Positions 58,206 to 64,000 of a stretch of 64,000 bases of DNA are shown piece after piece. Location: NCBI GenBank assembly GCA_023052935.1, contig CM041297.1:2284280-2348279 (forward strand). Reading direction: 5' to 3'. The first letter of the stretch is position 1; every line of letters starts with the position of its first letter. The position numbers and the translations under genes are program-made. The notes below the pieces were generated by a model that was not told where the DNA came from, made no database searches, and was given only the letters and a program-made list of their open reading frames with translations. Source of the DNA: Piezodorus guildinii. Its lineage: Eukaryota > Arthropoda > Insecta > Hemiptera > Pentatomidae.

Positions 58206-59269
58206 CAATTTACCTTGTACCGTTTTTTTTTTAGTTTTTATACGATCGCTAGAAAAATTCATTCATATTAAAACAGCACATTTTTTTTTTCCAAATCATT
58301 TTTATTTTCATTGTTACACAAATTGTCACATGTGGTAATCAACGTTTCGGAACTTTTCTCCCCATTTTCAAGACTAAAAAACTTTTTAAAAACATTTTTC
58401 TTTTAGTTACAATTTATTAAATAATTTTGTTCATAATATATAATTAAATTCAAATTATATTTTTTTACCTGTACATTCTAATTTTCTATAGCTCACATCT
58501 ACATCAGCTTGTAAGGTTGACTATTGGCTCACTGTTTTTTCTATTGCAAACTATGTACTTTAATATTGTTACATTAATCTAATTCCTGAGTCTGTTTTTA
58601 TTTATATTTCGATGTTATTATTTTTTTGTTTTCCACTATTTTATTGTTCTATTTTTCTTAAATTTTTATATTATTTATTATGTCCGCGTAATGAGTACCT
58701 AGATTTTTGGTGTCTGTTTTAAAATTAACTGTTTATTGTTATTTTTGGTTATGTGCATTGCTTCTGTTGTTTTTCTATTTCTATTATTTTTTGATGTATC
58801 CAGTATTTTAATATTTTCAAAATTAAATTTATGTTGGTATTTTGCGCTAAGTATTGATAACGCTGTAGAATTTGAATTTTTTTATACTTTTACTTGTAGT
58901 ATATAATGTTTAATAGGTATATTTTTCATTAATTCTTGGTCAGAAAAAGACCCTTTATTATTTCAAAGATAATGCTATTAACTACCAGATTAATATTAAT
59001 TTATTTATTTAAATTTATTTTTCTTCTTTTATGTTTATACTAGGTTATCACTTCATTTTGTGCAACACAGTCATTTTCTGAAGAATATATATATATATAT
59101 ATATATTATATAAAATGTTGTATATTGTATATTTAACTGTACGCCCTCTTAAGTGACCATGTCCCAGAATAAAAATTACTTTAAATTATATTATATTCCA
59201 AAGGAGTGAAGTATAAATTGGTATTGAATGTATATATGAAGTATTTTCAGCCAAAAAAAAAATAAATAA
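58206..59269. other. Unassigned A+T-rich sequence with a degenerate ribozyme-like motif
   Basis: 58343-58371 on the minus strand reads TTGAAAA, T, GGGGA, loop, TTCC, GAAACGTT, similar in layout to the other hammerhead-like motifs but with two core changes. An (AT)n tract at 59088-59105. Nothing else recognised. Confidence 0.4.
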
Positions 59270-59530
59270 TAGAAACGCCTGTACCAGGTATCACTCCTTC
59301 CATGAAGGACTCCACTCCACTAGTTTCAAATCCTTGCTTCCACTTCAATTCCTGACAATCCGCCGAGGCGTCTGAAAAGAAGATGGCCTCAAGACCTTCT
59401 TGTGTCACTACTAGAGTGCTGCCAATGGGCAGTTTCTCTTCATTTTTTTTTTTTCATGAGTTTTTTCATTGTAGCATATTTACGTGATGTAAGAACATAC
59501 AGTTTTAAATTTCAATAAATAAATTTTTTA
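59270..59530 (+). mobile_element. Jockey-B LINE 3' fragment
   Basis: Contains CGCCGAGGCGTCTGAAAAGA (the PPRRLK coding end), AGAGTGCTGCCAATGGGCAG and a 3' UTR ending AATAAATAAATTTTTT. Confidence 0.82.
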
Positions 59531-59559
59531 AAAATTATAAAAACAAAACGTTATGCAAA

Positions 59560-60000
59560 TATTATAGAAGAAAATGATACCCGAAACACCCTAATTTCCT
59601 GAAGAACCACCCCAAATTGTGGACGTAAAAAAAACTAGCACGGTGAGAGTGAAATTGCCGAAGCCCTTTTGAAGTTACAAAGGGTGGCTTGGGGCAAATG
59701 ATGGGTTGTGGCTGCCGAATCTCACTCTCTGGCGAAAAAAGGTTCACAGCTGAGGAAAAAAACCACAGGTCCCAAAGGTTGGGGGAGGAGCCAATTTTTT
59801 TGTTGGGAGGGGGCCCTACAAAGATTTATTATTGTGCTGAACCCTTTATTAATTGGAGGGTGGAAGGGCAAAAAGGGGGTGAAATAACCCTTCCGCATAC
59901 CTGAAAGTGCAGGTAGTTCTGTCTGCTCTACGTCTAGCCTGAGGGGTCTGTGTGTGTGAAGCTCTTCCTTGTTTCTATCTATACAGCTGCTCTGTACTAT
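59560..60000. other. Unassigned GC- and homopolymer-rich stretch
   Basis: Unusual G and A homopolymers (GGGAGGGGGCCC, AAAAAGGGGG). Overlapping short frames on both strands lack recognisable domains. Compare 4150-4500. Confidence 0.4.
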
Positions 60001-60104
60001 CAACGTATTAAGTTTATATATATATAATTATTATTATTGACATATTCTAAACACATATTCTATAAAAGACATATTCTAAAGCTATTTAATATAGCTTGAA
60101 TGTG

Positions 60105-60240
60105 TCATAGAAAAGGTAATGTGTACCGAGAAAGGTTTAAATATGGGTGACAAGATTCCGGTTTTGGGGTACGCTGATGATTTGGTACTGCTAGGAGAAC
60201 ACACGAAAACCAAACAACTAAATACAAGTATTGGTTAATA
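60105..60240 (+). mobile_element. RTE-like LINE, internal RT fragment
   Basis: Reads VIEKVMCTEKGLNMGDKIPV then LGYADDLVLLGE, matching 47059-47195. Contains the catalytic YADD. Confidence 0.85.
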
Positions 60241-60249
60241 AATCTAGTA

Positions 60250-61044
60250 AATTAGCTGTTAGATAAAACACAAGAAGAGAATATTCCCATTGGCAGCACT
60301 CTAATAGGAAATCTAAGCTAGAAGGTCTTGATGCCATCTGTTTTTCAGACGCCTCGGAGGATTGTCAGGAATGGAAGGGGAAGCAAGGATAGAAACTAGT
60401 GGGCTAAACTAGGAGTGGAGTTTGTCATGGAAGGATTGATACCTGGTTCAGTCCAAATCAGAAATATATGGGTATTAAGGTCTTTATGGATGAGCTTATT
60501 CGTGACAAAGTAAGAAGCATTGAAGATTTTTCGAAGGATTTTGGATTGTAAGGATTGGATGCGGGAAGAATTTGATGGTTTAGTAGAGCCCTAAAGTGTA
60601 ACTCCGTAAGTCTAGATAGGCCTTATGATGGTCATGTAGATGAGTATTTTGTAGAAAAGTGAAAGTTTAGAGCGTTTGTCCAGTAAGTGTTGAAGTAACC
60701 GAAAGCGGCGAGCAGTTTCTTGTGTTTTCAGTTTAGCGTGCGTATTCCCATGTTAAACGTTTGTCAAGTAGTCCTAGGTAGCGGATCTGTCAACTGAAAC
60801 AAGTGGAATATTATTAAAGGCTACGGTAGGGCAGGATGTCATATGTTTACGACGAAGGGTAAAGGTTATTTGGTGAGATTTGTTGGAATTTATTTTAATT
60901 CTCCAATTCTGACACCATACCTCAAAGTCTCTAATGTGGGATCGGAAAGTTTAAGAGGCAATAGTAGGATCGTTATTGACTAATAACATAATAGTGACAT
61001 CAGCATAGGTAGAACGGAATGTGTTAGGATGATTTGGGTCGAAT
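60250..61044 (-). mobile_element. Jockey-B LINE, truncated, many frameshifts
   Basis: Minus-strand sequence from the 3' UTR (AGAGTGCTGCCAATGGGAAT) through the PPRR end, the SKILRKI region and the QITFTLRRK region to about 61000. More diverged than the 1110 and 16107 copies. Confidence 0.8.
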
Positions 61045-61424
61045 CTATTTAAACCTGAATTTAGTGATCCCACTGTAGCGTTATCGGTTATGCAATAGAA
61101 CGAATAAACAAACAAACAAGGAACAAAGATTATTTATTTTATTTTTATATGATTCATTATCTTTAAATGATTATATGACTAACAGGTACTGTTAACAATA
61201 TGGATGTTGTTTTGTAAGATAATTGTTGGCTATAAAACTAATCGTCGCATTTCCTTGACGTATTTATTCTTTCATTTACCTTCAAGGTATTAATAACTGC
61301 AACTACTCGTAATTTCGAGTAATTTTTTAATCTATTTATTTCTATTTTATGTTTATAATTATTATTTCTCTACCTTGACCTCTCTTTTTCTTTATCCATC
61401 AATTTATTCTTAATTAATATATGA
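61045..61424. other. SINE-1 tail relic, then unassigned
   Basis: 61045-61118 resembles a SINE-1 3' end (CCCACTGTAGCGTTATCGG, AATAAACAAACAAACAA). The remainder is unassigned. Confidence 0.5.
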
Positions 61425-61996
61425 AATATATATAATGGTAAAGTAATGCGAACATGAAAATTTTCGAATTCCAGTTTTCGACGGAAGTACACGTTTTAGT
61501 GTCTGCTGAGTCCAAATGACCAAGTCCCGCAAAAAAGTCTGTGTTGTCTAGTCTAGCTCGTAAAAGGTGAGTTGTATAGAACTGACATTTCATATTTTCC
61601 AAGTGTATATGATCGAAATGTTACATATTTTTCATTAAAAAATGCATATCAGAATAGCCACTTTATATCATGCATTTAGCACCTTTTTACGATTTTGGGG
61701 GGGCGGAGATGTTAGTGGGTAGAGCGCTAGTCTACTGTGCTCCGGGTCCTGGGTTCGAATCCCGGCTGTGGTGCAATATTATTTATTCTGTTATTTCAGC
61801 CGTGGGGCGATCCTGGGGCATGGAGACTCTCCTGGGACACACCCAGCCTCTATAAAGTGGGTACCCAAAAAAGGGGAAAAACCTGGTGGCTGAGCGTGAT
61901 CTTGGCCGAATCCCCTCATTGCACGGCCGTTGGCCAAGAAACAGTACGAATCTCTACATGTACTGAGCCCAAAACTCTTCATGGGTTGTAGTGGTA

Positions 61997-62031
<35 letters not shown>

Positions 62032-62345
62032 GATTTTCTGAAATAACAGCTCTAACGATTTTGATTAAACTCCTAAATCTATAATTTAATGGGCTTTAAT
62101 CCAGTGGGTTTCATCCTTATTGAAATAGTCTGGCAGGGCTTCAATGCCGATATATCAAATTTTGCAGATTCCTAAAAATTAACCATATTATCTTATTAGG
62201 ATTGATAAAGAACTGTAAAATATACAAGTTATACGAATTAAATACCAACTAATGGGTGAAAGAGTTAACATATTTTTTAATGCAATTTTTGTTTTTTTTA
62301 ACAAAAGAGCAGTAATATACATGTATAATATACTGTTGGAAAAGT
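61425..62345 (-). repeat. Family D copy interrupted by SINE-2
   Basis: Minus-strand D sequence to about 61696 and again from 62025, with the usual markers (AGTCTGGCAGGGCTTCAATG). Confidence 0.75.
61697..62024 (+). mobile_element. SINE-2, complete, with T-rich tail and TSD
   Basis: The tRNA-like head carries TAGTGGGTAGAGCGCTAG (A box) and GGGTTCGAATCCCGG (B box with T-stem). The body includes AAAGTGGGTACCCAAAAAAG and TTGCACGGCCGTTGGCC and ends GGTACAGG followed by about 29 T. TTTTTACGATTTT lies at 61684-61696 and 62025-62037; the T-rich edge makes its exact length uncertain. The frames across it are artefacts. Confidence 0.88.
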
Positions 62346-62502
62346 AAATATTTTGATAACCAACTAAAGTGACGAATAGGGTCTAAACTTAACTGATTAT
62401 AGTACAGAATTCAATATTGTTCTATTTGTTTATTATTTTCAATAATGAATATTTGTATTCGACCAAAAAAAAAAAATATATATATATATTTACATTATTA
62501 TA

Positions 62503-62557
<55 letters not shown>

Positions 62558-62699
62558 ATATATATATATATATATTTGAGGTCTTATGTTTCAGGATAAG
62601 TAGAACCATGGATGACGAATGAAAAAAATCATTTCTCCGAAACTACTTTACTAATTTTTTTTTTAAAATTCGCAACAAAAATACTAGTCTATGCGAAGA
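62346..62699. repeat. Unassigned sequence with a long (AT)n tract (62475-62576)
   Basis: Imperfect AT repeats interrupted by TTATTATA; nothing else recognised. Confidence 0.7.
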
Positions 62700-63105
62700 C
62701 GATCCTAACACTTAAACGTTGATATCAGCTGGTTAGTTTTAAAATGGCGGCCGATTAAATGTGATTTAATTTAATAACTCAGTTATTTTTTAAGACAGAG
62801 GAAAAATATATTGGTGTTTTTTAACCAAAAAACCTAGAATAATAATAAAAAAAGAAAAGAAGAAAATTGAAAGTTCGTCCGTAAATACGCCCATAACTCA
62901 GTTATTTTTGTAGATAGAGAAAAATATGTGTAGAGTTTTAGAATCAGTAAAGCGGGATGAACAAAAAAAAAATAAAAAAGTTGATCTATATATTCAAGTC
63001 CCAAATTATAATAAATGTAATTCCACTAAATTCGAAAAGATTAGCAGCTATACCCTAATTTAGTTATTTCGAAATAATTAACCATTGTGTAATAATTTGC
63101 AGAGT
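62700..63105 (+). repeat. Dispersed repeat F, copy 2
   Basis: Homologue of 51385-51768. Confidence 0.8.
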
Positions 63106-63174
63106 TATTTTTTAATTTAAAACATATGTTTCAAACGACACTAAATATAGTTCTTTAAAAAAAATATATAATTT

Positions 63175-63385
63175 TATTTATTTATTTATTTAACGTCAGT
63201 TTATGCTACTATGGCTAATCGAACGATGCTACATGGGAGTCCTAAATTTTGCCTATCCAGGTTTTATTAGGATAGGGATCTTTAACGATTACCTGACATC
63301 GCACAGGCTCGGGACCACCTTTTAATGTCCCCTCCGAAGGACGGCGTAACTAAGGATTTTTTACTCCCATTAAAATATCCTAAAA
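63175..63385 (-). mobile_element. SINE-1 fragment (3' and body)
   Basis: Minus strand, from the TTATTTATTTAACGTCA tail through GAGTCCTAAATTTTGCC and GTCCCCTCCGAAGGACGGCG to TTTTTACTCCCATTAAAATA. Head missing. Confidence 0.88.
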
Positions 63386-63419
63386 AAAATAATAATTTTA
63401 CGTTTATTTATAGTTCTCA

Positions 63420-64000
63420 GTTGGATTTCAACAAGGGAGGTAAACGAAAGGCGTGTTTCGCCCGCACCGGAATTTTACTTTTATAAACTTTATTTAGTTG
63501 TTTTTTTTTTGTTGACAATTTCGGAGCTAAATTTTGTAGAAACCTTGCAGTTTAATAAACGAAACATTCTACTCTTTAACAAATAATTTTTTCACACTCT
63601 CTCAATTTTTCAGAACAAAAGAGCACTTAATCTTTAGGATATGTTTAAAACTGCTAATAAAAAATGTCACCATTATTATTATATTATATATTATATTATA
63701 TATATATTATATATATATATATTTATGTGTGAGTGTGTGTGTGTGTGTGTGTATTACTATTATTATGTTGCTATTGAGAGGAATAAAAAATCATTCTTTA
63801 TTGAAGAACTGCATATTTAAGAATGATATCCTCAGGCATACCATACACGTTTCACAGGTCCCATTTCAAGATATATTCAATACTTACATTGACATCTCGT
63901 TGTAATGCCCTCCAATAAAAAAAACATTAAACGAACATTATAGCTGGAATCGGAAAAATAATTTATTAAAAAAAGCTAAATGAATTGCATAATGATGGTC
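63420..64000. other. Family D end, then unassigned with microsatellites
   Basis: GAGGTAAACGAAAGGCGTG and TCGCCCGCACCGGAATTTT at 63436-63480 resemble a D terminus. (AT)n and (GT)n tracts occupy 63680-63752. Nothing recognised after that. Confidence 0.5.

Noticed and set aside
59562..60003. Host exon on either strand
   Set aside because: Short overlapping frames on both strands, no splice signals in a consistent arrangement and no recognisable domain.
61700..61775. tRNA gene at the SINE-2 head
   Set aside because: The A and B boxes are good, but the sequence continues into a SINE body with a T tail and flanking duplication.

Overview
The window looks like an intergenic, repeat-saturated stretch of an arthropod nuclear genome, most likely an insect. 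The reasons are the strong A+T richness, a eukaryotic tRNA-Val with internal A and B boxes, many 5'-truncated Jockey-type LINEs, tRNA-derived SINEs, Penelope-like elements, PIF/Harbinger and Tc1 ends, and a long minisatellite. I cannot name the species. I found no intact host protein-coding gene. Nearly every long reading frame is a decayed transposon fragment or a by-product of a tandem repeat. The one convincing host-type gene is the tRNA at 12754-12826.

Layout. 1-12300: a Jockey fragment, many copies of an unclassified dispersed repeat (called family D here, about 0.9 kb), a small TTA-flanked MITE (2660-3063), and a TIR element (10465-11982) holding part of a second LINE type. 12754-12826: tRNA-Val(UAC). 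14030-19260: a Penelope-type foldback, a SINE-seeded tandem array (15042-15985) and a cluster of TIR elements (family B) that target AATT. 19262-21428: several inverted repeats inside one another, interrupted by a LINE. 22195-27602: LINE and SINE copies, and an LTR element inserted in a SINE whose distal half is duplicated. 29118-32712: LINE, D and B copies. 32776-36183: a PIF/Harbinger transposon with a decayed transposase, itself carrying a Penelope-like GIY-YIG fragment and a hammerhead-ribozyme-like motif. 37934-43030: about 212 copies of a 24-bp minisatellite. 43085-46400: D copies and two Jockey-A copies. 46750-51376: a four-level LINE nest in which three successive insertions are proved by target-site duplications. 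51376-64000: LINE-3 fragments, a foldback with family B inside it, SINEs and microsatellites.

The elements do not work together as one system; the order of events can be read from nesting and target-site duplications. The most interesting recurring signal is a hammerhead-ribozyme-like motif (CUGANGA, one extra base, hairpin, GAAACGUC), found about a dozen times, often in inverted pairs. One copy lies directly downstream of a Penelope-type GIY-YIG coding remnant. LINE names used here: Jockey-A, Jockey-B and Jockey-C are subfamilies told apart by their RT C-terminal sequence; RTE-like is the type ending in GRRPKGRPKRRW; LINE-3 is the type with AGHLMRK.
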